A stretch of DNA of 64,000 bases from Saccharopolyspora shandongensis (lineage in GTDB: Bacteria; Actinomycetota; Actinomycetes; Mycobacteriales; Pseudonocardiaceae), in NCBI RefSeq assembly GCF_900106995.1, contig NZ_FNOK01000028.1:1-64000 (forward strand), given 5' to 3'. Shown here one piece after another: positions 53,229 through 62,270 of the stretch. A program made the position numbers and the translations under genes. The notes beneath the pieces are model-generated. The model was not told the origin of the DNA. It saw only the letters and a program-made list of their open reading frames with translations, and did no database searches. Each line of letters opens with the position of its first letter. The stretch's first letter is position 1.

Positions 53229-53594
53229 CTACTTGCCGAGCAGGTGTTCGTGGATCGCCCGCTTCATGCGTGTGCCACCACCGTTGCTGAAGTTCGCGAT
53301 CCGCGCAGTCAGCTCCCGCGCTGAGGCAAGGACATCCGCCTCGGAGACGCAGTGGCTGGCCATGCCCAGGCGCAGCAGGTCCGGACCGCGGGTTCGCTCG
53401 CAGGCGAGGGTGAGCTGCAGCGTGCGATTGACGTCATACTTCCGCAGCAACCACGCGACATTGTGCGGCGCTGCCACGCCCATCGAGGCCTCGCCGATCA
53501 TCAGGAACGACTGCTGGCCGACAACGAGCAAGTCGCAGGCCAGCGCCAAGGCCGCCCCCGCGTTGACCGCTGCCCGCTCCAACGCACCCACCAA
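53229..53594 (-). pseudogene. Enoyl-CoA hydratase/isomerase, C-terminal half
   Basis: The 121-codon frame (open a little further to about 53640) starts at the crotonase core ERAAVNAGAALALACDLLVV and continues through GEASMGVAAP to a normal C-terminus. The N-terminal third with the first oxyanion-hole strand is missing, and the BASS transporter gene ends at the break. It could make a protein from TTG at 53594 but not a complete hydratase. Confidence 0.65.
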
Positions 53595-53650
53595 CGGCTG
53601 GGTTGCTGGACAGCCTCTGATGATCGCGTCAGCGGTCGACGTCGGGCGGG

Positions 53651-54532
53651 TCAGCGGTTGCCGTCGGTGCGGGGTTTGCTGCGTCGCAGGTTGAGGATCG
53701 CGGCGATTGGGATTGCTGCCGCCAACCCGGTGAGCAGGACCGCGGCGAGCGCGCCGAGGAGCGCCGGCTCGTTTCCGAAGGCGATACCGGCGGCGGCCAG
53801 CGCAGGCCCTGCGTTACGCACTGATGCGACGCTTCCCATAGTGGTGCGGCGCATCACCGGCCCGGTGGCCAGCAGCGTGCCGACGGCGAAGGCAGCGGTG
53901 GCGAAGATGAACCCGGCGAGGAGTGTCCGTGAACCGAGCAGCGTGACGACGTCGCGCCAGTTGCCCAGCAGCATGCCCGCCAGCACGATCAGGAAAGTCA
54001 CGTTCGAGACGTTGACGGTGGTGGGGTGCCAGGACCGCGCGACGGGTGCCGCGCATCGACGTAGCAGCAGGCCGATGGCGAACGGAACGAGCTGCAGGAT
54101 CGCCACGGTCAGCACCAGCGCGCCGACGTCGAGGGATATCCCCGGGCCGACCTTCGCGACGGCGAAGATGCCGTTGGCGGTCGGGCCGAAGGTCAGGCTG
54201 CCGACGGAGGCGAGCATGACCTGCATGGCCGCACCCGCGACCACGTCCCCGCTCTGCACCATGGCCAGCTTCGCGCCGAACGGCCCGCCGGGCGACGAGG
54301 CGACCAGGATCAACGCGATGAACGCCGCGGTGGGCAGGCCGAGCAGCGCACCGATGCCCCAGCCCAGCAGCGGGAGGACCACCAGGTTGCCGAGCAGCGC
54401 CAGCAGGAGCAGCGGAAGGTCGGCGAAGATGTCCCGCAGCGCCGAGATGGTGGTCCCCAGACCGGCGGCGAACATCGTGGCAGCTATGAAGATCACCGTG
54501 ACGGCGTTGAACAGCAGATGCAAGGTGTCCAT
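53651..54532 (-). CDS. BASS-family (bile acid:sodium symporter-like) transporter
   Basis: 293 aa from the ATG at 54532; a GTG four codons upstream is nearer to GGAGG. About nine to ten membrane helices. LVASSPGGPFGAKLAM and the paired repeat with SVRNAGPALAAAGIAF are typical of the sodium/bile acid cotransporter family, which in bacteria carries organic acids. Last gene of the DyP set, 50 bp after the peroxidase stop. Confidence 0.8.
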   Translation of the reverse strand: MDTLHLLFNAVTVIFIAATMFAAGLGTTISALRDIFADLPLLLLALLGNLVVLPLLGWGIGALLGLPTAAFIALILVASSPGGPFGAKLAMVQSGDVVAGAAMQVMLASVGSLTFGPTANGIFAVAKVGPGISLDVGALVLTVAILQLVPFAIGLLLRRCAAPVARSWHPTTVNVSNVTFLIVLAGMLLGNWRDVVTLLGSRTLLAGFIFATAAFAVGTLLATGPVMRRTTMGSVASVRNAGPALAAAGIAFGNEPALLGALAAVLLTGLAAAIPIAAILNLRRSKPRTDGNR

Positions 54533-54581
54533 GGGGCTTTCCACCTCCGGTGGCGCCCGTGCCGAAGCGCGCCACCGTGGT

Positions 54582-55916
54582 TCAGTCCTGGAGATCGCCC
54601 AGCCAGCGCAAGGCGCTCAGTCCGGGCAGGAAGCAGTACTCGCCCCCACGTGTGACCACGAACCGCGGCAGCGGCGGCAGACGCCGGCGCACGGGCCGAC
54701 GGGGGATGATGAAATCGGTGTGGCCCTCGTGGGCTCCGGCTATCGGGTCCTTGGTGTTGCCTGAGCCGAAGAAGACGCCGTCGTTCAGCCATTCGGACTG
54801 GACGAACTCGAACTGCCGTCCGAGGTGGGCGCCGATGAAGGAGAACATGAGTCCGCGGTCCACGCCGTCGTCCTCCATCACGCTGTCGGCGAGCGGTGGA
54901 CCGTAGACGGCGCCGCGCCTGATCATGCGGTGCAGTCGCACTTCCCCTGCCACCACCGCGTCGCGGGGGTTGGCGCGGCGGATGTGACAGCCTCCCGGGG
55001 TGGTGAACCCCGCCGGGTCGTCGCGCGAGTAGAGGAAGGTGTTGCGGCGATGTGGGTCTGCGCCGAGGGCTGGGTCATCGTGCTGCGGACTGAGCGCCAG
55101 CGGCGCGCCGCTGCGCCAGCGCCCCATGATCTTGGCTGCCAGCAGTTCCTCGTCCTCGCGGCTGGTGGCGTTGTCCTTGAGGTAGCGCCGGAACGCGGCG
55201 ACTCGTTGGTGGAGTTTCCGGAAGACCGCGTAGCCGCCGTTACGTCCCAACACCTCTGGCCGCGGGGTCTGCACGCCGCCTAGCTCGTCGGGGTAGCCGA
55301 GGACGAACTCACCGGCTTTCAGCGGCTTTTCCAGCTGGTTCGACCCGGCGATGCCGCTGCCCTCGACAGCAGGGTGGCTGACGCCGTCCCGGTAGCCGAA
55401 ATGCTCGGTCTCGGTGGGCAGCGCGCGGCAGTCCTGCCTCCAGATCGCGGTGATGCCGGGCAGGCGGTGGTACGCCGTGCGGGCCCGATCGATGGCCGCC
55501 TCCAGCTTCTCGGCATCTGGTGCCACAGCCGCGAACACCACGTGGACGTCGGCTGTCCCCAGGGGCGCCTCCCAGTTCTCGGACCTGCTCTCTCCCACGT
55601 CGCCGAGCGCTTTGGCCCGGGCGGCCATCCCCTGCCGGAACTCCCAGGCGAAGGTGCCCAACGATTCGTGCGGTACACCGAGTGCCTTGAGGCCGTGGTA
55701 GGTGACCGCGACGCTCACCCAGGTCTCTCCCAGTGGACTGGGCGAGCCCGCGGCGGAGGTGGCCACGGCGCTCGCACGCCGCATCAGCTCCCGCCCGTGC
55801 GCCCGGTCATCGATGCGGAAAACGAGGTAGCTAGCCGCGTAAGGAGTTGGCCTGGGGCTGAGAACCCCGCGCTGAATGTCGTCGAGTTCCAGCGCGACCT
55901 GCGCGTGCCCGCTCAT
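54582..55916 (-). CDS. DyP-type heme peroxidase
   Basis: 444 aa from the ATG at 55916. The family motif GxxDG is present as GYRDGVSHP (distal Asp), and the proximal heme-ligand His lies in GGCHIRRANPRDA. No signal peptide, so likely cytosolic or packaged, unlike Tat-exported EfeB. DyP enzymes use H2O2 to oxidise dyes, lignin-like phenolics or porphyrins. It lies 20 bp after the end of the 337-aa unknown gene and 50 bp before the transporter, so it is probably co-transcribed with both. Confidence 0.9.
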   Translation of the reverse strand: MSGHAQVALELDDIQRGVLSPRPTPYAASYLVFRIDDRAHGRELMRRASAVATSAAGSPSPLGETWVSVAVTYHGLKALGVPHESLGTFAWEFRQGMAARAKALGDVGESRSENWEAPLGTADVHVVFAAVAPDAEKLEAAIDRARTAYHRLPGITAIWRQDCRALPTETEHFGYRDGVSHPAVEGSGIAGSNQLEKPLKAGEFVLGYPDELGGVQTPRPEVLGRNGGYAVFRKLHQRVAAFRRYLKDNATSREDEELLAAKIMGRWRSGAPLALSPQHDDPALGADPHRRNTFLYSRDDPAGFTTPGGCHIRRANPRDAVVAGEVRLHRMIRRGAVYGPPLADSVMEDDGVDRGLMFSFIGAHLGRQFEFVQSEWLNDGVFFGSGNTKDPIAGAHEGHTDFIIPRRPVRRRLPPLPRFVVTRGGEYCFLPGLSALRWLGDLQD

Positions 55917-55936
55917 GGTCCCGTCTCCTTGCAACG

Positions 55937-56950
55937 CTACTTCGAGACGACGTTCTTCCAGAAATTCCCCAGGCTTTCGTCGCCGCCGAACAACGAGCTG
56001 AAGATCGTGGAGTCCGCCAGCAGCACATCACCGGCCCGATCACCGCTCGGGGGCATCCACAGGAAACTGTTGAACTCCGTGTTGCCGGCCTCGGTGAACG
56101 GGTGCGGCCTGGAAGTGTCGATCGGCTGCCGCGCCAGCACATGGATGACATCCGGATCGTCCGTCGTCACGGCGTAGTGCGGCAGGTGCTGGTGGAAGTT
56201 GAAGGTGGTCACACCTTCCAGCCACCCTCGGGTGTCCAGATCCCTGGCCGCGGACAGCGGGGCGATCTTGTTCGGTTCCCGCACTGCAGGACGCAACCCG
56301 TAGCGGTTCTCCACCGGCACCCCCAGCCCTTGCATCAGACCCCGGACGTACCTGGCGAACCGCTGCTGGCGCGGAACCAAAGGATCTCCGTGATGGCGAT
56401 GCTCCATTTCCCGTACGGTCAGGTCATCCGAGGCTCCCACGTCGTGGTGGGGCCCCAGGACCAGGCAGGTTTCCTCCCGCTGGAGAAATTGCCGCAGCGC
56501 ATCGATCTCTTCTGGCTCGGCGTCCTGTCCCGTGATCATGTGGTCCAAGCCGAAGACGAACAAGGTGTCGGTGTCCGCCAGCACCCGATCATCCAGCAAA
56601 GTCCGGAAACCGGCTTGATCGATGCGTTGATACACCGGCACAGCATGCCCAGTGGTCTCCTCCACGAACGACTGGAACGGCACCCAAGCCCAGAAGAACA
56701 ACTCCAGAGAACCCGCGATGCCCTGCTGGAACTGCAGCGGGTCGGACCACCTCGGTTCCTCGTAAGCGGGCCAGGCGACCCGCCGGACCTCGGTCATCGT
56801 GGAGAACCGGTTGTCCAGCTCAGCCGGATTCCGGCCGGCCTCGGCCGGATAGCTCCACGCCACGTAGATGCTCACTCGTCTCCGCCCCCTGGTGTAGGGG
56901 CGGGACACATGGCTCTGGTTGTAGGTGCGGGCCGTCGTGGACTCGCTCAT
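55937..56950 (-). CDS. Unknown 337-aa protein linked to DyP peroxidase
   Basis: From the ATG at 56950 with GGAG upstream (the frame reaches 56998). No signal peptide or membrane helix. The middle part (DTLFVFGLDHMITGQ, EEIDALRQFLQREETCLVLGPHHDVG) resembles a class I glutamine-amidotransferase-like or Rossmann-type sheet, and the chain is rich in His, Trp and Tyr (REMEHRHHGDP; FNFHQHLPHY). I know no function for it. Its gene follows the 177-aa unknown and precedes DyP, suggesting a shared pathway. Confidence 0.65.
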   Translation of the reverse strand: MSESTTARTYNQSHVSRPYTRGRRRVSIYVAWSYPAEAGRNPAELDNRFSTMTEVRRVAWPAYEEPRWSDPLQFQQGIAGSLELFFWAWVPFQSFVEETTGHAVPVYQRIDQAGFRTLLDDRVLADTDTLFVFGLDHMITGQDAEPEEIDALRQFLQREETCLVLGPHHDVGASDDLTVREMEHRHHGDPLVPRQQRFARYVRGLMQGLGVPVENRYGLRPAVREPNKIAPLSAARDLDTRGWLEGVTTFNFHQHLPHYAVTTDDPDVIHVLARQPIDTSRPHPFTEAGNTEFNSFLWMPPSGDRAGDVLLADSTIFSSLFGGDESLGNFWKNVVSK

Positions 56951-56994
56951 AGCTTCTCCGATCCGCAGTGGGCCAGCCAGTCCGAAGCCATTTC

Positions 56995-57528
56995 TCACTG
57001 CAACTGATCGAGCATCTCCGACAAAGCGCCCTTGATCCGCAGCGCCTTCTTAACCTCATCAGCCGTGACGTACGGATACTCCCCGTACTCGATGAAACTC
57101 GGGCAGTGGTGCTCCCGCACGAATCTGACGAACGCCTCCGGATTGGTACGCCAGTCCTCCGGAAATCCCTCGAGATTCTCAAAAGCCGTGCTCACTCCGG
57201 CCTTGCTGAACAACGCGATGGCATCTTCGGTGTACTTGTCGAAATCGGTGTCGAAGATCCCCTGGTACATGAAACGCGTGTCGTCGTCGAACAGCACCCA
57301 GCGCAAGTAGTGCAACTTCAACGGAGCGAGAAGATAAGGATCCCCCTCCAAAGCCTTGGCCAGGGTGTAGCCGTATTCGCGGATCACCTCGGCCCGGCCC
57401 GGCTTCACGTTCGCGATGATGGTGAACCCATAACACGCAGGAGTCCTCGGAAAAACAGGACCGTACTTCCCCTGCTCCAAATGATCGGTCTCCTTGGGGA
57501 GGACAACCGCCTGGGGCCTGATCTCCAT
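56995..57528 (-). CDS. Unknown 177-aa protein, probable ferredoxin-like alpha+beta fold, first gene of the DyP set
   Basis: ATG at 57528. The core (ACYGFTIIANVKPGRAEVIREYGYTLAKAL; LHYLRWVLFDDDTRFMYQGIFDTDFDKYTEDAIALF) alternates beta strands and amphipathic helices like a dimeric alpha/beta barrel, the same superfamily shape as DyP and chlorite-dismutase domains. The C-terminus carries two Tyr-rich turns (FIEYGEYPYV). Not recognised as a named family. It could be an accessory or substrate-binding protein to the peroxidase. Confidence 0.65.
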   Translation of the reverse strand: MEIRPQAVVLPKETDHLEQGKYGPVFPRTPACYGFTIIANVKPGRAEVIREYGYTLAKALEGDPYLLAPLKLHYLRWVLFDDDTRFMYQGIFDTDFDKYTEDAIALFSKAGVSTAFENLEGFPEDWRTNPEAFVRFVREHHCPSFIEYGEYPYVTADEVKKALRIKGALSEMLDQLQ

Positions 57529-57933
57529 GCTGCCCCTCCGCACTCAGAAAGAACGAAACCGCCACCACCACTCTCCCACATAGCGCAGCTGCAGTCTCAC
57601 CAAGCAAGCAGGAGAGATTGGATTTGAATACATCTCGGCTCGTCTACGCATTTCACATCCTTCTCTCCGAACCCATGAGTCACACATATCCCAACCTCGC
57701 ACGACGCTGCTGTCTCCACAGCTTGGCCATCCGCACGGTCCTAGACGCCCTACGGTCGTCCCGAGCCGCCCTCCTCGAACATCTCATCGGCACCGACACC
57801 GCCATCCAGTACTTCGACCTGCCCGCAGGATTCAAGAAGTCACCAACCGGCGACGTCCTGCGCAAACTCCACGAACTCGCGCGCAGAGGCCCACCCCAGG
57901 TGCGCTTGGACTGCCCAGTTCCCTCGGCTCCGA
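57529..57933. other. Gap between the DyP set and the IS3 remnant
   Basis: It contains the promoter region of the DyP set next to 57529. A plus-strand frame from an internal ATG at 57675 (MSHTYPNLARRCCLHSL...LIGTDTAIQYFDLPAGF) has some protein character, but no ribosome binding site or family could be found. Confidence 0.3.
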
Positions 57934-58630
57934 TTAGTTGAGTGCCATTGCCGGGACCAGGCGGTGTTGACGGAAGCAGATGGCTTCGCACTCGGGAGGT
58001 GTCCGATTTCGCCGTGCAGTCGCTGATTGCTATACCAGTCAACGTATTCCAGGGTGGTGAACTCGACGTCGCCGAGGGTGCGCCACGGACCGCCGGGCTT
58101 GATCAGTTCGGTCTTGTACAGCCCGGTCGCCGACTCCATCAGAGCGCTGTCGTAGGCGTCGCCGACCGTGCCGATCGAGGCGTCAATCCCTTGCTGCACA
58201 AGGCGATTGGTGAACGCAATAGACGTATATCGACTCCCGGCATCGGAATGCTGTACCAGGCCCGATCCGACCGGGTGCCCAGTGTGATCACGCGTCCACA
58301 ACGCCATCTCCAGTGCGTCCGGCACCAGCGAGGTGTCCCGGCTGGTGTCGGCTTTCCAGCCCACGATCCGGCGGGAGAATACGTCCAGGACGAACGCGAC
58401 ATGCACGATGCCGGCCCACGTCGGAACATACGTGAAATCCGTGCCCACAGGGCATTCGGCCGCTGAGTGGCGAAGTCCCGGTTGACCAGATCACCGGCCC
58501 GCACACCGTCTTTCGCCGGGATCGTGGTCCGTTTGGGTTTGCCCCGCACGGCGCCGGTGATGCCTGGCCGACGCATCAGCCGCCCGACGCTGCAGCGGGC
58601 CACCTCGATGCCTTCGCGGGCGGATCCCTC
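57934..58630 (-). mobile_element. IS3-family transposase (OrfB) remnant with two frameshifts
   Basis: The integrase core is plain: GTDFTYVPTWAGIVHVAFVLD, VFSRRIVGW, then HSDAGSRYTS and GDAYDSALMESATGLYKTELI (DDE residues). The upstream part (EVARCSVGRLMR, RPNALW) is in another frame, with the break near 58450. Near 58000 the true C-terminus (PPECEAICFRQHRLVP ending in TAA at 57934) is in a third frame. OrfA and the beginning of OrfB are gone. The element is dead. Confidence 0.8.
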
Positions 58631-58880
58631 GCCCAACGACTCGAACCCGCCCGCGAGGCGCGCAGCTTGTGACCGGGAAGGGGCCCGGCGATCTCTCGGC
58701 CCGCTCGCCGGTTCGTCGTGCGAGCGACATCTGACAGCCACTGGAGATATCCGGTCCGGCAACAATCGACTCGATGTCCGACCGGGTTAAACGGGTTGAT
58801 TCGCGTCACGGCCAAGCCGAGTCCGTGCCAGACTCCGCTCACGCATTCAGACGATGCGCCTTGCCGATCTGGGAGGGACC

Positions 58881-59336
58881 ATGGCACGAGTTGGTTTCCC
58901 GAGCGTTCTCACGGCGTCCGCGATGGTCGCCGCGTCACTGCTCGCGCCGACGGTGGTGACACCTGCTGCCAATGCGGCCGGCAAGCTGTGGGGGCCGATC
59001 TACGCCAAGAGCGGCCAAACGGCCATCGGCTCCGCAGACGGAGACTTCGCCAACAACGGGGGTGTCTACGCGACAGTCGGCGCCAATTGGCGTGACCTGC
59101 GCGACGATGGCATGCCCACGTTCGTAAGGGTGGAGTTCTTCTTCCTCGTAGAGGGCAAGTGGGAAAGCGCGGGCAGCAGCGAGTCCGCCCGAACCAACAC
59201 TCACGCCAGCGGGCCCCTGTCCCGCAGGCTGAGGCATGAAGCGACCGCAGCACGCGCCGCGATTCACGTGTGCGTCGACCGCAACGCCCTCCCAGACTTC
59301 TGCTCGCGCGACGCGATCGTGTCGTTCAACTACTGA
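58881..59336 (+). CDS. Small secreted protein of unknown function
   Basis: 151 aa; ATG at 58881 after GGGAGGGACC. An N-terminal signal peptide (VLTASAMVAASLLAPTVV...ANAA) is followed by a compact beta-rich domain (KLWGPIYAKSGQTAIGSADGDF; VRVEFFFLVEGKWES) and two Cys near the end (HVCVDRN; DFCSRD) that may pair. No known family. It is isolated between the IS3 remnant and decayed DNA. Confidence 0.6.
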   Translation: MARVGFPSVLTASAMVAASLLAPTVVTPAANAAGKLWGPIYAKSGQTAIGSADGDFANNGGVYATVGANWRDLRDDGMPTFVRVEFFFLVEGKWESAGSSESARTNTHASGPLSRRLRHEATAARAAIHVCVDRNALPDFCSRDAIVSFNY

Positions 59337-59950
59337 CCCGATTTCTGCCTGACCATGCGCTGCGCAGAAGGCCTCCCTCGAACTGGCGAAACGCTCGGCC
59401 GGGCGGACCGACGGCACCGACCAGTTGGGGACCGCCGGGATACGGCGAGAACCGCCCATGCGCCCCGGCTGAGTGCGCCCCTGGGACGCGCCACCGACCT
59501 GGTTTCGCTGGCCCCCGGATCGTCGGGATCGACCATCTCCGCTGCGATGAGACCGCGATACCGGCCAGAATCACTCGGTGCGAGGCCCCGAGCGCTGTCA
59601 GCCCGTTGAAGGCCATCGGGATGACGAGCACTACAAGCCCAACGAGAGCAAGAGGGTCAGGGCGAGCGACCGATCACTGCGCAGTACCGACATCGGGCTG
59701 CGCACGTCCGCCAGCGGGATCGGCTCTCTCAAGCCCTTGCTGAGCCATGACCAGAGCCGGCGTACGAGGCTTCTGACCGCGGTGAGACCAGGTAATCGTG
59801 CCGTCCTCGGCCGAGGCCACCTCGATGATGCGCTCCGCAGAGAATCCGATGTGGACATTGGGAGAGGTGGATCACCTCGACCACCGCCGCGGACTTGATC
59901 ACTGCCGAGCGAGCGGACGGATCCGATGGCCGCAGCACTTCCGATCCAAG
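59337..59950. other. Decayed interval, possibly from a membrane-protein gene
   Basis: On the minus strand SLALTLLLSLGL (one frame) and VLVIPMAFNGLTALGASHRVIL (next frame) would form adjacent membrane segments if one frameshift near 59635 were undone. No start, stop or family could be established. Nothing else in these 600 bp looks coding. Confidence 0.3.
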
Positions 59951-59960
59951 TTATCGAGTA

Positions 59961-59975
59961 CACTAATGATTAGTG
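59961..59975. promoter_or_regulatory. Perfect 15-bp palindrome, candidate repressor operator
   Basis: CACTAATGATTAGTG is fully symmetric around its central base, lies in an AT-rich patch where the promoter should be, and ends 24 bases before the HisC-like ATG. The size and form suit a TetR or MarR dimer. No such regulator is intact nearby. Confidence 0.6.
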
Positions 59976-59999
59976 CGCAAACTATCCGGGAGGTGGCCC

Positions 60000-61133
60000 A
60001 TGACACGGCCCGAGGAACATGGCCTCGGTGAGCGGGTGCGCGTGCGGCCAGATCTGGCCGCACGCGGCGGTTATCGTGCCGGTGAGGCCGTGCCGGGAGC
60101 CATCAAGTTATCGAGCAACGAATCTGGTCATCCCCCGCTGCCGGGTGTCCTCGAGGCCATCTCCGCGGCAAGCGCCGAGGCGAATCGTTACCCGGACAAC
60201 CATGCGACCGCGTTGCGTACCGCCCTGGCCGAGCGGTGGGCCGTCTCCCCTGATGAGGTGATCATCGGCTGCGGTTCCAGTTTGCTGTGCCAGGAGCTCG
60301 TTCAGGCGACCTGCGAGCCCGGCGACGCGGTCGCGTTTGGTTGGCGCTCGTTCGAGGCATATCGCCTCTACGCGCAGACCTCCCATGCTCGCGCGATCAC
60401 GGTGCCGAACACCCCAGACGGCCGCCTCGATCTGCCAGTCCTCGCCGCCGCTTGCGCGAGCGCGGACCAGGTCGGCGTCGCGTTCCTGTGCAGCCCGAAC
60501 AACCCGACCGGCGCCGTGATTACCGACGATGAGTTGACGGCGTTCTTGGAAGCCGTACCCAAGTCGGTCCCTGTCGTGGTCGATGAGGCGTACGCGGAGT
60601 TTGCAACTGGCGTGACTCCGCACGCGATCGATTGGTACCGCGCCGGATGGCGGAACGTCGTCATGTTGCGCACCTTCTCCAAGGCGTACGGCCTTGCAGG
60701 GTTGCGGGTGGGCTACGCGATCGGCGCACCGGAGCTTCTCCACGCAGTGCGAGCCATCCGATCACCCTTCAACGTCAGCACCGTGGCCCAAGCGGCGGCG
60801 ATTGCGTCCCTGCATGCTGTCGATGAGATGGACAAGCGTGTTGCAGGTGTCGCTGCGGGCCGACGATGGGTTGCAGAGCGTCTGCGCAGACTCGGGCTGC
60901 CGGTGCAGGATTCAGAAGCGAACTTCCTCTGGCTCCCGCTCGGTGTGCATGCCGACGCATTCGCCGAGCACTGCCGACGCGAGGGCGTCATCGTGCGCTC
61001 GTTCCCACCCGACGGCGTAAGGGCGACCATCTCGGTCCAGGCCGACAACGAGCGGCTAGTAGACGCTGCCAGCAGTTGGCGTCACTCGGCAGGCGACCGG
61101 ATGTCTCCGCAGTCGTCTGGCGCCCAGCAATGA
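60000..61133 (+). CDS. Histidinol-phosphate/aromatic aminotransferase family protein (HisC-like)
   Basis: 377 aa from the ATG at 60000 (GGGAGG upstream). PLP-dependent fold type I: IIGCGSSLLCQEL (phosphate-binding), CSPNNPTGAV, VVVDEAYAEFA, and Lys228 in LRTFSKAYGLAGLRVGYA. True hisC usually lies in a his operon; none is here, so this is likely a dedicated paralogue for an aromatic or other amino acid. It is followed 227 bp later by a HemQ-family gene in the same direction. Confidence 0.85.
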   Translation: MTRPEEHGLGERVRVRPDLAARGGYRAGEAVPGAIKLSSNESGHPPLPGVLEAISAASAEANRYPDNHATALRTALAERWAVSPDEVIIGCGSSLLCQELVQATCEPGDAVAFGWRSFEAYRLYAQTSHARAITVPNTPDGRLDLPVLAAACASADQVGVAFLCSPNNPTGAVITDDELTAFLEAVPKSVPVVVDEAYAEFATGVTPHAIDWYRAGWRNVVMLRTFSKAYGLAGLRVGYAIGAPELLHAVRAIRSPFNVSTVAQAAAIASLHAVDEMDKRVAGVAAGRRWVAERLRRLGLPVQDSEANFLWLPLGVHADAFAEHCRREGVIVRSFPPDGVRATISVQADNERLVDAASSWRHSAGDRMSPQSSGAQQ

Positions 61134-61360
61134 AGCACCTTCTCCTCCTGGACACATCCCGCTGCCGCCCGGGTACTACATGCTCGACTAGCCGAGCTAG
61201 GAAGAGATCCTGCGCGCCGAGGGCGAATTCACCACGGCGACGCACACCTCTCAGCGGTGCACGCTCTGTCGCCGTTCGATACGTGTTCGCGATCTCCCTC
61301 GAAGCTTTCGTCCTGCTCAAGCCAACCGTCGTCCCCTGACCTACCCGAGAGAGCACTACT

Positions 61361-62038
61361 ATGGTCACCAACCTCGCCGACCGAATCGAATACACGATGT
61401 GGTCCGTGTTCAAAGCCGTTCCAGGAGCGTCGTCTGCTAAGCGTCCGATTGCGGAAGAAGCTGAAGAATACTTCGCCGGACTCCCCAGCAGCTCCGTCAC
61501 TGTACGCGGCTTGTACCGGCTATCCGGCCTCCGCGCAGACGCAGACTGGCTCGTATGGTGGCATGCCCCGACCATCTCCGCGCTCCAGAACGCGTACTCC
61601 GGGCTGCGCCGGACTGCGTGGGGCAGAAGCAGCATCCCCGTGTGGAGCACTGCGGGCGTGCATCGGCCTGCGGAGTTCAACACCAGTCACATCCCCGCAT
61701 ACCTTCACGGCACAACTCCGGGCCAATTCCTTGCTGTCTATCCGTTCGTCCGTTCCTACGAGTGGTACCTGCTGCCGGCTGATGAACGCAAGGACATGCT
61801 CGCCAACCACGGACGGGCGGCGCATGACTTCTCAGACGTGCTTTCCAACACGGTCGCCGCATTTGGCCTCGGTGATTACGAGTGGATCCTCGCCCTCGAG
61901 GCAGACGACCCAGTCCGCCTGGTCGACCTGATGCGCGTCTTCCGCGCCACCGATGCCAGGCGCCACGTTCGCGAGGAGACCCCGTTCTTCACTGGCGAAC
62001 GCTCAACTGTCCAGTCACTCATCGACGGTCTGCCTTGA
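61361..62038 (+). CDS. hemQ: HemQ / coproheme decarboxylase (chlorite dismutase family)
   Basis: 225 aa. Double ferredoxin-like fold; the Tyr-rich segment AVYPFVRSYEWYLLP (127-139) of actinobacterial HemQ contains the catalytic Tyr, and LANHGR (His150) is the proximal heme-ligand region; the end RRHVREETPFFTG is also typical. HemQ makes heme b from coproheme with H2O2. No other heme-synthesis gene is near, so it may be a second copy. Confidence 0.85.
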   Translation: MVTNLADRIEYTMWSVFKAVPGASSAKRPIAEEAEEYFAGLPSSSVTVRGLYRLSGLRADADWLVWWHAPTISALQNAYSGLRRTAWGRSSIPVWSTAGVHRPAEFNTSHIPAYLHGTTPGQFLAVYPFVRSYEWYLLPADERKDMLANHGRAAHDFSDVLSNTVAAFGLGDYEWILALEADDPVRLVDLMRVFRATDARRHVREETPFFTGERSTVQSLIDGLP

Positions 62039-62144
62039 TATTCCAGCGATGGGGAAGACCAGCCGTGCTCACCACGCTCGAAGATCGAGATCGGGCATCG
62101 CTGACCCGTCCCGAGTCATTGTCCGACAGAACCTTGCTGAGGCA

Positions 62145-62270
62145 TTGACTGCTCCCCGTCGTGAAGGGCGGAGATTCTTGATCTCGGCGCCCGACACGGC
62201 ATGGTGGGGATTTCTGGCTCAAGCTGCCTCCCGGCTCTGCGAGCCGGGAGGTCTTCCGCTCTCATCACCA
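62145..62270 (-). ncRNA. Putative omega-RNA/right-end region of the TnpB relic
   Basis: Read on the minus strand, the TnpB 3' end has a perfect 10-bp stem (62227-62251, CCTCCCGGCT paired with AGCCGGGAGG). A second, imperfect hairpin (62152-62173) then leads to GTCAA at 62145, the form of IS605-family right ends from which guide RNAs are made. Boundaries are inferred by resemblance only. Confidence 0.4.

Noticed and set aside
57618..57941. 107-codon plus-strand frame between the DyP set and the IS3 remnant
   Set aside because: Some protein-like composition but no family, no ribosome binding site, and it runs into IS3 sequence.
61095..61195. Short frame ending in HIPLPPGYYMLD after the HisC-like gene, which looked like a precursor peptide or a galactose-oxidase-type tail
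   Set aside because: Only about a dozen residues are suggestive, with no start codon or ribosome binding site and no maturation enzyme nearby.
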